From NCBI GenBank assembly GCA_936943315.1, contig CAKZJM010000345.1:1-18263 (forward strand): a stretch of DNA of 18,263 nt, written 5' to 3'. Both the position numbers and the translations under genes were made by a program. Source of the stretch: an uncultured Methylophilus sp. (GTDB lineage: Bacteria > Pseudomonadota > Gammaproteobacteria > Burkholderiales > Methylophilaceae). Shown piece after piece: positions 1 through 8,400 of this stretch. The notes beneath the pieces are model-generated. The model was not told where the DNA came from. It did not search any database and saw only the letters and a list, made by a program, of their open reading frames with translations. Position 1 is the stretch's first letter; each line of letters begins with the position of its first letter.

Positions 1-134
1 AGATGCTGGCCATGATGGACATACACCCCTTCGGCCACTTTGGTGAACTCGAAACTGGCTGCCTGCGCAGGGCTACAAAACGTTACAAAAGCGAATGTAA
101 CATAGACACACGACTGCTTGATTTTTGATAACAT
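1..134 (-). CDS. Secreted MBL-fold hydrolase, N-terminus only (quinoprotein-relay/SoxH-like)
   Basis: The first 44 codons of a minus-strand gene that runs off the left edge. The translation starts MLSKIKQSCVYVTFAF, continues as a hydrophobic segment ending SPAQA-A (a good signal-peptidase I site), and then reads FEFTKVAEGVYVHHGQH. The phrase VAEGVYVHHGQH is the usual opening of metallo-beta-lactamase-fold proteins of the SoxH / quinoprotein relay system zinc metallohydrolase type, which are exported and often found in PQQ-using bacteria. The zinc-binding HxHxDH motif lies outside the window, so the family call is an inference from a short stretch. An in-frame ATG at 158 would add eight residues; neither start has a strong Shine-Dalgarno. 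The gene diverges from the cytochrome b561 gene, and the two share a 90-base intergenic region. Confidence 0.55.
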   Translation of the reverse strand, partial: MLSKIKQSCVYVTFAFVTFCSPAQAASFEFTKVAEGVYVHHGQH

Positions 135-144
135 GACGACTACC

Positions 145-203
145 CATGAATGTTTCATACATCATAATCAAATCATTCATGACGACAAAGTGACCACTGT
201 CAC
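145..203. promoter_or_regulatory. Inverted repeats between divergent genes
   Basis: The short divergent intergenic region carries an 8-base inverted repeat, CATGAATG at 145-152 and CATTCATG at 174-181, and a second one, GTGAC-CACT-GTCAC at 190-203, directly before the cytochrome b561 Shine-Dalgarno. The 9-mer CATGACGAC also occurs twice (132-140 and 178-186). These may be operator sites shared by the two genes, but no known regulator motif is recognised. Confidence 0.25.
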
Positions 204-224
204 ACCTCATTTCAAGGAGAGAGC

Positions 225-821
225 ATGAGTTCTACGCAACGCTATACCAAAGTTGCCATTATTTTGCACTGGCTGATCGCATTCGCGATTATTGCCATGT
301 TTGCCCTGGGCTGGTACATGGGCGAGTTGCCTAAAGATGGTCCCAAGCAAACCGCTTTTGACCTGTTTGACCTGGGTCTCTATACCTGGCAAATGGATGA
401 GCCTGCCAGCGCCAGAACTTTGTACTTCAACTTACACAAATCGCTGGGGTTCAGCTTGTTATGGCTGATCCTGTTCCGCGTATATTGGCGTATCAGCCAT
501 ACCCCGCCTGCCATGTTGGCCAGCTATTCTGCGCTCGAGCGCAAAGTGGCAACAGGTGCCCACCATTTATTATATTTGTTGATGGTGGCCATGCCGGTAA
601 GCGGCGTACTGATGACGCTTTACAGCAAATTTGGGTTGAAATGGTTTGGGGTGGAAGTGTTTGGTGGCTTGGACAATGCCGACCTGCGTGATCTGTTTAA
701 AGAGTCCCACGAACTGTTTGCCAATATTTTGCTGGTGATCTTCATTGTGCATGTGGTGGGTGCGCTCAAACACCGCTTTATCGATAAAGATGAGACCATG
801 TCTCGCATGTCTTTAAAGTAA
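225..821 (+). CDS. Cytochrome b561 family membrane protein
   Basis: A 198-residue inner-membrane b-type cytochrome of the CybB/YodB family, which passes electrons between quinol and a periplasmic or membrane partner. Four membrane segments are visible at about residues 10-30, 71-90, 113-133 and 163-182. Membrane-associated histidines H15, H71, H113/H114, H162 and H176 include the likely heme ligands, and the opening RYTKVAIILHWLIA is the classic family start. The loop between the first two helices (about 35-70) is long for the family. A strong Shine-Dalgarno (AAGGAG, then AGAGC before the ATG) fixes the start. A terminator follows 15 bases after the stop, so this is probably a single-gene transcript. 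Such proteins are often paired with YceI proteins; here the neighbour is a divergent exported MBL protein, which makes a periplasmic redox role plausible but unproven. Confidence 0.88.
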   Translation: MSSTQRYTKVAIILHWLIAFAIIAMFALGWYMGELPKDGPKQTAFDLFDLGLYTWQMDEPASARTLYFNLHKSLGFSLLWLILFRVYWRISHTPPAMLASYSALERKVATGAHHLLYLLMVAMPVSGVLMTLYSKFGLKWFGVEVFGGLDNADLRDLFKESHELFANILLVIFIVHVVGALKHRFIDKDETMSRMSLK

Positions 822-835
822 TCACCAACTAGACT

Positions 836-863
836 AAAAAAGCCTGCAATCGCAGGCTTTTTT
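836..863 (+). terminator. Rho-independent terminator after cytochrome b561
   Basis: Stem AGCCTGC (841-847), loop AATC, stem GCAGGCT (852-858), followed by a T run; a preceding run of A pairs with the T run, so it could also work weakly in reverse. Confidence 0.9.
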
Positions 864-960
864 ATTGGCTGTTGTAGATTTTCTTTTTCCTAAACTGCAA
901 AAAGTGCATGGCTATTGCGAGAGCCAGTGGAATGGTCTGCAAAAAATGCAGTAATCCATT

Positions 961-990
961 TTGGAATATATTTAACCTTCTGATTTTAAT
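961..990 (+). promoter_or_regulatory. Possible promoter of the glycosyltransferase
   Basis: TTGGAA (961-966) and TTTAAT (985-990), 18 bases apart, lie in the AT-rich stretch about 100 bases before the glycosyltransferase start. Both hexamers are imperfect. Nothing else convincing is seen between the terminator at 863 and the gene. Confidence 0.25.
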
Positions 991-1091
991 AGACTATTTT
1001 TGTAGGCATAAGCTTTGCTCACTCGCTTCTCATGTTGGCAATAAAAGCCAGCAACGCAGGGATTTTAATCATTTAAAAAAAGCGGGTAGTG

Positions 1092-2669
1092 ATGTTAAAA
1101 ACGCAGTGGAGGGAAGGAGCCAGTTTCAGACATCTGATCTGGTTTGGGTTTATCGTATTGTGGTTAAGTACTGCGGCTTTCATTAGACCGTTGGCATTGC
1201 CTGATGAAGGTCGTTATGTCGGTATTGCCTGGGAGATGGTGAGTAGTGGTAACTGGCTGGTGCCCCATCTGGATGGTCTGCCTTACTTTCATAAGCCACC
1301 CCTGTTTTACTGGCTCACTGCCGCCAGCTTAAGGGCTTGTGGCCCTCATCTGCCATGTAGCAGGCTAGCCCCGCTCCTCGCTGCACTCATGATGGCACTC
1401 ACGCTGTTCAGGTTCTTGCAGCGGCATCTCGATAAAAAAACGGCGATAGTGGGTTTCATCGCCTTGCTCACTCAGCCTTTCTTTTTCGCTAGTGCTGAAT
1501 TTGCCAATCTGGATATGCTGGTCGCTGGCATGATTGCAATCGCGATCATGATGGCTGCTGAATTTATCTGGGCGCGGGAAAAAGGCCATTCTGCCAAGCG
1601 CTATTTAGTCGCCACGTATTTTTTTGTGGCTGCTGGTATCCTCGCTAAAGGGTTGATCGGGATCGTCTTGCCAGGGGCAGTCGTTCTGTTATGGCTGGGA
1701 GTGACCAAGCGCTTGTCGATGCTGAAATCTTTCTTCTGGTGGCCTGCTACGCTGTTTTTTTTACTGGTGTGCAGCCCCTGGTTTTTGTACATGGAGTCGC
1801 AGTTCAAGGGTTTTCTCAGTTATTTCTTCATACACCATCACTTTGAGCGCTTCACCGGTAAGGATTTTAATAATCAGGAGCCGTTTTGGTTCTATGTGCC
1901 CGCCCTGCTTTTGTTAACCCTGCCTTCGTCCTTGTGGTTCTTGAGTTTCCGTCGCAGTGAATTCCGGCAGTGGCCAGTCATGGACAAAGAAATCGCCTGG
2001 CTGATGTTGTGTTGGATTGGATGTATTGTGGTGTTCTTCTCTATCCCGGCCTCGAAGCCGCTGGGATACATTATGCCTGTATTACCTGCCGTGGCTGGCC
2101 TGGTGGCCCTGTTCATGCGCCAGTCCTGGCAAGATCATGTGCTCAGGCAGCGTGGTGTAGCGTTGACATTTGCGGTCGCAAGCATCGCCTGCATCATTGC
2201 AGTGGGCACCATTATTCACCATGCTAAAAAAGTAGCGACGTACCAAATGGCGGCGCAAGCGAAGGCGCTAGCTCATCCAGATGATCAACTGGTCATGCTG
2301 AATAAATACCGTTTCGACTTATCGTTCTATCTGGGATTGACCCGCCCGGCCTGGATCGTGACCGACTGGCAGCAAGCTGCGAGTGCACCATTGGCAGATA
2401 GCTGGGAAAAGGAGTTGCTGGAGGCTAGTGAGTTTGATGCCAAAACCGCTAGCAAGCACCTGATTTCATATCACGTGTTGGCACAGCAAATGTGTCATTT
2501 AAAACCCAACCAGGCGTTGTGGGTTGTAGGCGACGCTGGCAGTGCCAGCCAGGTGGCACCGTTGTCATATTACAAACCGTTAGTGAATGTGCGCGAGCAT
2601 ACTTTAGGCCGCATCGGCCCGATGGAGATCGCACGCCTCTGTTCAAACGCGTCAGCTAAAACAGAGTAG
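1092..2669 (+). CDS. ArnT/PMT-family membrane glycosyltransferase
   Basis: A 525-residue polytopic membrane protein of the GT-C fold (ArnT / dolichyl-phosphate-mannose mannosyltransferase family). Such enzymes use a polyprenyl-phosphate-linked sugar on the periplasmic side to modify lipid A, another glycolipid or a protein. The first periplasmic loop carries the family's acidic motif PDEGRY (D38, E39) followed by PYFHKPPLFYW (about 64-74). Around ten or more hydrophobic segments follow, including a late helix with SKPLGYIMPVLPA, a form typical of ArnT-like proteins. Length and motifs fit the family, but the donor and acceptor cannot be told from sequence, so arnT itself is not assigned. The ATG at 1092 is preferred; a GTG directly before it (1089) is equally in frame. 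No strong Shine-Dalgarno is seen. The gene stands alone and converges on hemE. Confidence 0.82.
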   Translation: MLKTQWREGASFRHLIWFGFIVLWLSTAAFIRPLALPDEGRYVGIAWEMVSSGNWLVPHLDGLPYFHKPPLFYWLTAASLRACGPHLPCSRLAPLLAALMMALTLFRFLQRHLDKKTAIVGFIALLTQPFFFASAEFANLDMLVAGMIAIAIMMAAEFIWAREKGHSAKRYLVATYFFVAAGILAKGLIGIVLPGAVVLLWLGVTKRLSMLKSFFWWPATLFFLLVCSPWFLYMESQFKGFLSYFFIHHHFERFTGKDFNNQEPFWFYVPALLLLTLPSSLWFLSFRRSEFRQWPVMDKEIAWLMLCWIGCIVVFFSIPASKPLGYIMPVLPAVAGLVALFMRQSWQDHVLRQRGVALTFAVASIACIIAVGTIIHHAKKVATYQMAAQAKALAHPDDQLVMLNKYRFDLSFYLGLTRPAWIVTDWQQAASAPLADSWEKELLEASEFDAKTASKHLISYHVLAQQMCHLKPNQALWVVGDAGSASQVAPLSYYKPLVNVREHTLGRIGPMEIARLCSNASAKTE

Positions 2670-2724
2670 CGGCGAGGGCGCTAATTTCCACCCAAGCCAA
2701 GTTCTCAATCTCAAGCTCTGAATA

Positions 2725-3789
2725 TTAAGTGTGATATTGCGGGCTGAGTTTACGCAGTGTTTCCAGCATGCAGGCCGCATGCTCCGGCGGTGTCCACTGC
2801 GTGATGCCGTGCCCGAGGTTGAATACATGCCCATGGCCGTGTCCGTAGCTGGACAAGATACGCGCCACTTCTTTTTCAATCGCAGCTGGTGAGCTCAGCA
2901 AAATGGCTGGATCCATATTGCCTTGCAGGGCGACCTTGTTCCCTACGCGTTGGCGCGCTTGAGATAAGTCCACGGTCCAGTCCAGCCCCAGTGCATCGGC
3001 ACCGATGTCGGCTTGCGCTTCCAGCCATAAGCCACCGCCTTTGGTAAAGACAATGCTTGGCACAGGGTTACCTTCGGTCGTTTTGGTGAGGCCAGCCACG
3101 ATTTTCTGCATGTAATTAAGCGAAAACTCGGTGTAGGCATCGTGTGACAGTGCGCCACCCCAGGAGTCAAAAATCATCACAGCCTGTGCACCAGCGGCAA
3201 TTTGTGCGTTGAGGTATTGAATCACTGTTTGTGCGGTGACTTCCAAAATGCGATGCAACAATTCTGGTCTGGCATAGCCCATTTTTTTGGTCGTCAGAAA
3301 GTCCGTGCCGCCTTTACCCTCCACCATATACGTGGCTAATGTCCAGGGGCTGCCGGAGAAACCAATCAACGGTACGCGGCCATTAAGTGCTTTGCGGATA
3401 CTGCTCACGGCATCAAACACATATTGCAGTTTAACCATGTCAGGCACTTCCAGTTTCAGGATATCCTCTTCTGCCTGCAAAGTGCGCTCAAACTTCGGGC
3501 CTTCGCCTTCTTCAAAATACAAACCCAGTCCCATCGCATCCGGCACGGTGAGAATGTCGCTAAACAGGATGGCGGCATCCAGTTGCGGGTAGCGGTCTAG
3601 CGGTTGTAAGGTCACTTCTGTGGCGAATGCTGGGCTTTGGCATAGTTGCATAAAGCTGCCAGCGTTTTTACGGCTTGCACGGTATTCTGGCAGGTAGCGT
3701 CCGGCCTGGCGCATCATCCAGACGGGGGTGTATTCGGTGGGTTGGCGCAGCAGGGCGCGTAAAAAGGTATCGTTCTGAAGTTGGGTCAT
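2725..3789 (-). CDS. hemE: Uroporphyrinogen decarboxylase
   Basis: A 354-residue cytoplasmic enzyme of tetrapyrrole synthesis that removes four carboxyl groups from uroporphyrinogen III to give coproporphyrinogen III. The family signatures are all present: RQAGRYLPEYR (27-37) with the substrate-binding arginines, FSDILT with the key aspartate D78, FSGSPWTLATYMVEG in the middle, the FDSWGG loop, GNMDP, and FNLGHGI near the C-terminus. Length is normal. A GHGHGH run just before FNLGHGI is a small local oddity. It lies downstream of gltD on the same strand, a common betaproteobacterial order, but a terminator separates the two and a possible promoter sits about 60 bases before the start, so it is probably transcribed separately. 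The gap to the converging glycosyltransferase is 55 bases, with no clear terminator. Confidence 0.97.
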   Translation of the reverse strand: MTQLQNDTFLRALLRQPTEYTPVWMMRQAGRYLPEYRASRKNAGSFMQLCQSPAFATEVTLQPLDRYPQLDAAILFSDILTVPDAMGLGLYFEEGEGPKFERTLQAEEDILKLEVPDMVKLQYVFDAVSSIRKALNGRVPLIGFSGSPWTLATYMVEGKGGTDFLTTKKMGYARPELLHRILEVTAQTVIQYLNAQIAAGAQAVMIFDSWGGALSHDAYTEFSLNYMQKIVAGLTKTTEGNPVPSIVFTKGGGLWLEAQADIGADALGLDWTVDLSQARQRVGNKVALQGNMDPAILLSSPAAIEKEVARILSSYGHGHGHVFNLGHGITQWTPPEHAACMLETLRKLSPQYHT

Positions 3790-3843
3790 CTGATCGTGAT
3801 TGCCCGCTGGACAAAGGGCAGGTCAATAAATTGTAAAAGCATG

Positions 3844-3849
3844 ATTATA
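3844..3849 (-). promoter_or_regulatory. Possible -10 element of hemE promoter
   Basis: A perfect TATAAT on the minus strand, 55 bases before the hemE start and downstream of the gltD terminator. The -35 region is poor (GTGAAA-like), so only the -10 box is marked. Confidence 0.4.
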
Positions 3850-3905
3850 AAGGCCAAGCCCGTGTTTCACCTGAAAGAATGTGGTTTTTTTGCGGTATGA
3901 CAAAT

Positions 3906-3934
3906 AAAAACGCCGATGGCAGGCATCGGCGTTT
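3906..3934 (-). terminator. Rho-independent terminator after gltD
   Basis: An 11-base-pair hairpin around ACGCCGATG / CATCGGCGT with a five-base loop. Read on the minus strand it ends in GTTTTTATTTG, about 25 bases after the gltD stop. It separates gltD from hemE. Confidence 0.9.
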
Positions 3935-3956
3935 GTGGTCTGGCAATTTTAGCGCA

Positions 3957-5384
3957 TTAGCGTGGCAGGGTAGAGCTTCCCATCAGGAAGGCATCCACTT
4001 CGCGTGCGCATTGACGGCCTTCGCGGATCGCCCAGACCACCAGTGATTGGCCACGGCGGATATCGCCCGCTGCAAACACTTTGGCTTTGCTGGTTTTGTA
4101 GCAGCCTTCGCCATCGGTGGTGGCTTTGGCATTGCCGCGGTTGTCTTTTTCCACACCAAAGGCATCCAGTACTTTTTGCACGGGCGAGACAAAGCCCATG
4201 GCCAGGAACACCAGGTCAGCCTTGATGGTGAATTCGGAACCTGGGACTTCAACCATTTTGCCGTCTTTCCACTCAACACGTGCACCTTTAAGCGCGGTCA
4301 GTTTGCCGTTCTCACCAATCAGTTCTTTAGTGGTGATGGACCAGTCACGGTCTGCGCCTTCTTCGTGTGAGCTGGAAGTACGCATTTTGAGTGGCCAGTT
4401 GGGCCATACCAGCGCTTTATTTTCTTTTTCTGGTGGTTGCGGCATCAACTCAAATTGTGTGACGCTGGCAGCGCCATGACGGTTAGAGGTACCTACGCAA
4501 TCAGAACCGGTGTCACCGCCGCCAATTACCACTACGTGTTTGCCTGTGGCCTTGATTTGGTTAGGGACAGTGTCACCCGCCACCATTTTGTTGTTTGGCG
4601 TCAAAAAGTCCATGGCGAAATGTACGCCATCGAGCTCACGGCCTGGCACATGCAGGTCGCGAGGCAACTCAGCGCCACCGGCGAGAATCACCGCATCAAA
4701 GTCACGCTCAAGATCAGCCGCATTGACGTTTTCGCCAACGTTCTGGTTCACCTTGAAGGTCACGCCTTCGGCTTCCATTTGCGCAATGCGGCGGTCAATG
4801 TTGGATTTGTCCAGTTTGAAGTCAGGGATGCCGTAACGCAGCAAGCCGCCGATACGGTCATTTTTTTCGAAGACAGTCACTGCATGACCCGCGCGGGCCA
4901 ATTGCTGGGCGGCGGCGAGGCCTGCCGGGCCAGAACCGACCACGGCAATGTGTTTGCCGGTTTTGTTCGGGTTGATTTGTGGCGTGACCCAACCGTTTTC
5001 CCAGGCTTTGTCGATGATGGCATGCTCAATAGACTTAATACCGACCGCGTCGTTATTAATGTTCAATGTACACGCCGCCTCACATGGCGCAGGGCAAATG
5101 CGGCCAGTAAAGTCAGGGAAGTTGTTGGTCGAGTGCAGCACATCGATCGCACTGCGCCAGTCCTGGTGATAGACCAGATCATTCCAGTCTGGAATGATGT
5201 TGTTGATAGGACAGCCGGTCGTACAGAAAGGAATGCCGCAATCCATGCAGCGTGCGCCTTGCTGTTTGGCCTGGTCGTCTGTCAAATGCAGGACGAACTC
5301 TTTGTAGTTTTTGACGCGGTCTTTAACCGGCAGATTTTCCTCTGCTAGGCGCTCAAACTCCATAAAACCTGTGACTTTACCCAT
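3957..5384 (-). CDS. gltD: Glutamate synthase (NADPH) small subunit
   Basis: A 475-residue beta subunit of NADPH-dependent GOGAT, the electron-input subunit that oxidises NADPH on FAD and passes electrons through iron-sulfur clusters to GltB. The N-terminal cluster region has cysteines C46, C49, C54 and C58 (CMDCGIPFCTTGC) and C97, C101 and C105 (CPAPCEAAC). The FAD-binding glycine motif VVGSGPAGLAAAQ is at about 148-160 and is followed by the IGGLLRYGIPDFK signature. The NADPH motif VVIGGGDTGSDC is at about 285-296, and the C-terminal AAGDIRRGQSLVVWAIREGR closes the FAD domain. Length is normal. GGAAGAG about ten bases upstream is a fair Shine-Dalgarno. It follows gltB by 89 bases, but a terminator-like hairpin lies in that gap. 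Confidence 0.97.
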   Translation of the reverse strand: MGKVTGFMEFERLAEENLPVKDRVKNYKEFVLHLTDDQAKQQGARCMDCGIPFCTTGCPINNIIPDWNDLVYHQDWRSAIDVLHSTNNFPDFTGRICPAPCEAACTLNINNDAVGIKSIEHAIIDKAWENGWVTPQINPNKTGKHIAVVGSGPAGLAAAQQLARAGHAVTVFEKNDRIGGLLRYGIPDFKLDKSNIDRRIAQMEAEGVTFKVNQNVGENVNAADLERDFDAVILAGGAELPRDLHVPGRELDGVHFAMDFLTPNNKMVAGDTVPNQIKATGKHVVVIGGGDTGSDCVGTSNRHGAASVTQFELMPQPPEKENKALVWPNWPLKMRTSSSHEEGADRDWSITTKELIGENGKLTALKGARVEWKDGKMVEVPGSEFTIKADLVFLAMGFVSPVQKVLDAFGVEKDNRGNAKATTDGEGCYKTSKAKVFAAGDIRRGQSLVVWAIREGRQCAREVDAFLMGSSTLPR

Positions 5385-5427
5385 GTGAAATCATCTCTTC
5401 CCTGTTGCTTGATACAGACGCAACTTT

Positions 5428-5453
5428 AAAAAGGCCCCGCGCTCAGGCGGGGC
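5428..5453 (-). terminator. Terminator-like hairpin between gltB and gltD
   Basis: Read on the minus strand: stem GCCCCGC, six-base loop, stem GCGGGGC, then CTTTTT. It begins 20 bases after the gltB stop and 44 bases before the gltD start. The U run is only five bases, so it may be partial and set the gltB to gltD ratio. No good promoter is visible between it and gltD. Confidence 0.7.
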
Positions 5454-5473
5454 ATACAATTAACAAAAAACGA

Positions 5474-8400
5474 TTAAGCGGCTTGTTTGGCAGAAGCTGC
5501 AGCCATTTCAGTCAGTGCGCGTTTGTATTCGTTCGGGAATACCTTGACGAATTTCGCACGTGAAGCTGGCCAGTCGGCCAACAGCTCTTTGGCACGCGGA
5601 CTGCCTGTCAGTGCCATGTGTTGCTCGATCAGCCCTTTCAGAATGACTTCGTCAGGCTGACCCAGATGCTGCACTTTACCCACATCGGCTTCAGCAGCTT
5701 CAACTTTCTCCAGCGATACCATACTCATGTTGCAACGTTTGGCAAACTGCCCGTCTATGTCATATACATAGGCAAGGCCGCCGCTCATCCCCGCAGCAAA
5801 GTTCTGGCCGGTTTGTCCGAGCACAACCACTGTGCCACCGGTCATGTATTCGCAACCATGGTTGCCCACGCCTTCGACGACTGCGGTTGCACCCGAGTTA
5901 CGCACGCAGAAACGCTCGCCTGCCACACCGCTCAAGAAGCTCTGGCCAGTGGTTGCGCCGTACATGACAGTGTTGCCGACAATGATGTTCTCGTAAGACA
6001 AACCACGGAAGGTTGCCGGTGGTTTGATGATGATGCGACCACCACACAATCCTTTACCGACGTAGTCGTTACCTTCACCAGTCAACTCAAAGGTGATGCC
6101 TTTGGCCAGGAATGCTGCAAAGCTCTGGCCAGAGGTGCCGGTGAACTGTACGCTGATGGTGCCGTCTGGCAAACCATCATGACCATAGCGGCTCGCGACT
6201 TCGTGTGACAGCATGGTGCCCACAGTACGGTTGGTATTGACGATAGGCAGCGCGATGCTAACTTTTTCGCCTTTTTCCAGCGCCGGTTTTGCCAACTCAA
6301 TGAGCTGGTTGTCCAGGGCTTTGACCAGGCCATGGTCTTGTACATCGTTGTTTTTACGGGAGACGCTGGCTGGCATGTCTGGCAGGTGGAATACCTTGCT
6401 GAAGTCCAGGCCATTGATCTTCCAGTGCTCGATACCGGCTTTCATATCCAGCAGGTCAGCACGGCCAATCAGATCGTCAAACTTGGCGATACCGATGCTG
6501 GCCATCAATTCACGCACTTCTTCAGCAACAAAGAAGAAGTAGTTCACCACGTGTTCTGGCTGGCCAGTAAATTTCTTGCGCAACTCTGGGTCTTGTGTCG
6601 CCACGCCAACCGGGCAGGTGTTCAAGTGACACTTACGCATCATGATACAGCCTTCGACCACCAGCGGTGCGGTGGCAAAGCCGAATTCATCCGCACCCAG
6701 CAGAGCGCCGATCAATACGTCACGGCCGGTTTTCATCTGGCCATCCACTTGCACCACGACACGGCCGCGCAACTGGTTTAACACCAGGGTTTGCTGGGTT
6801 TCGGCCAGGCCGAGTTCCCATGGCGTACCGGCATGCTTGATCGATGAAATTGGCGAAGCACCAGTACCACCGTCATGGCCTGCGACCACAATATGGTCAG
6901 ACTTGGCTTTGGCTACGCCTGCAGCGACAGTACCAATACCCGTTTCAGACACCAGTTTCACTGAAATAGACGCTTTTGGATTGGCGTTTTTCAGGTCATG
7001 AATCAGCTGTGCCAAATCTTCAATCGAGTAAATATCGTGGTGAGGTGGCGGGGAAATCAAGCCGACGCCTGGCACTGAGAAACGCAGTTTCGCAATGTAA
7101 GGGGAAACCTTGTGGCCTGGTAATTGACCGCCTTCACCTGGCTTGGCGCCTTGCGCCATCTTGATCTGGATCTGGTCTGCGCTGCTCAGGTACTCAGCGG
7201 TCACACCAAAGCGGCCAGAAGCCACTTGCTTGATGCGTGAGCGCATGGAATCGCCCGCCTTCAGGGCCACGTCTGCTTCAATCAGGTCGCTGCCCAATAC
7301 TTTGGCGATGCTGGAATCCACTTGTACCGGAATAAAGCGTTTAACGTCTTCACCACCTTCGCCTGTGTTGGACTTGCCGCCAATACGGTTCATGGCAATG
7401 GCTAAAGTCGCGTGCGCCTCGGTAGAGATAGAACCCAGTGACATCGCACCAGTCGCAAAGCGCTTGACGATATCTTTAGCGGATTCCACTTGATCTAGTG
7501 GGATCGCTTTGCCCGCAGGCTTGATCTCAAACAGTCCGCGCAGCGTCATGTGACGGCGGGTCTGGTCGTTAATCAGCGCAGCATATTCTTTATAAGTCTC
7601 ATATTGGCCGGTGCGGGTCGCATTTTGCAGTTTGCTGATGGACTGTGGCGTCCACAAATGCTCTTCGCCACGCACACGGAAGGCGTATTCGCCGCCGGCT
7701 TCCAGTGCATTAGACAATACCGGGTCAGTACCAAATGCCTGGTTATGCAAGCGTACGGTTTCTTCTGCAACTTGTTCCAGACCGATACCTTCAATCTGGC
7801 TGACGGTGCCGGTGAAGTATTCGTTCACAAACTGGCTATTCAAGCCAATCGCTTCAAAAATCTGTGCGCCGCAATAAGACTGGTAAGTGGAGATGCCCAT
7901 TTTGGACATGACTTTGTATAAGCCTTTGCCGATGGCTTTCACGAAGTTTTTGCCTGCTTTTTCCACATCGCTGGTCATGGTCTTCATGGTTTCATATACC
8001 AACCATGGGCAAACGGCTTCGGCGCCATACCCTGCCAGCAAGGCGAAGTGGTGTACTTCACGTGCAGAGCCAGTATCGATCACCAGGCCTGTGCTGGTAC
8101 GCAAACCGGCTTTGACCAGGAATTCATGGGTGGCAGAGCAGGCCAGCAACGCTGGGATAGCAATGCGACTGGCAGATACGTTGCGGTCAGACAGAATCAA
8201 GACGTTGTAACCGTCATGCACGGCTTTCTCAGCCTGGTCATGCAAGATGTCCAGCGCCTGTTTCATGCCTGCTTTGCCTTGCGCAGCATCGTAAGTCAGG
8301 TCCAGCACGATAGATTTGAACTGGCCTTTGGTCAGTGACTCAATCTGTTTGAGTTTTTCCAGGCCATCCAGGCTTAATACTGGTTGGCTGCTTTCAAGGC

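Noticed and set aside
908..1186. 92-codon plus-strand frame before and into the glycosyltransferase
   Set aside because: No Shine-Dalgarno, no recognisable protein, and it runs about 95 bases into the well-supported glycosyltransferase gene in another frame.
4437..5348. 303-codon plus-strand frame opposite gltD
   Set aside because: Antisense shadow of a highly conserved gene; the translation has no domain features.
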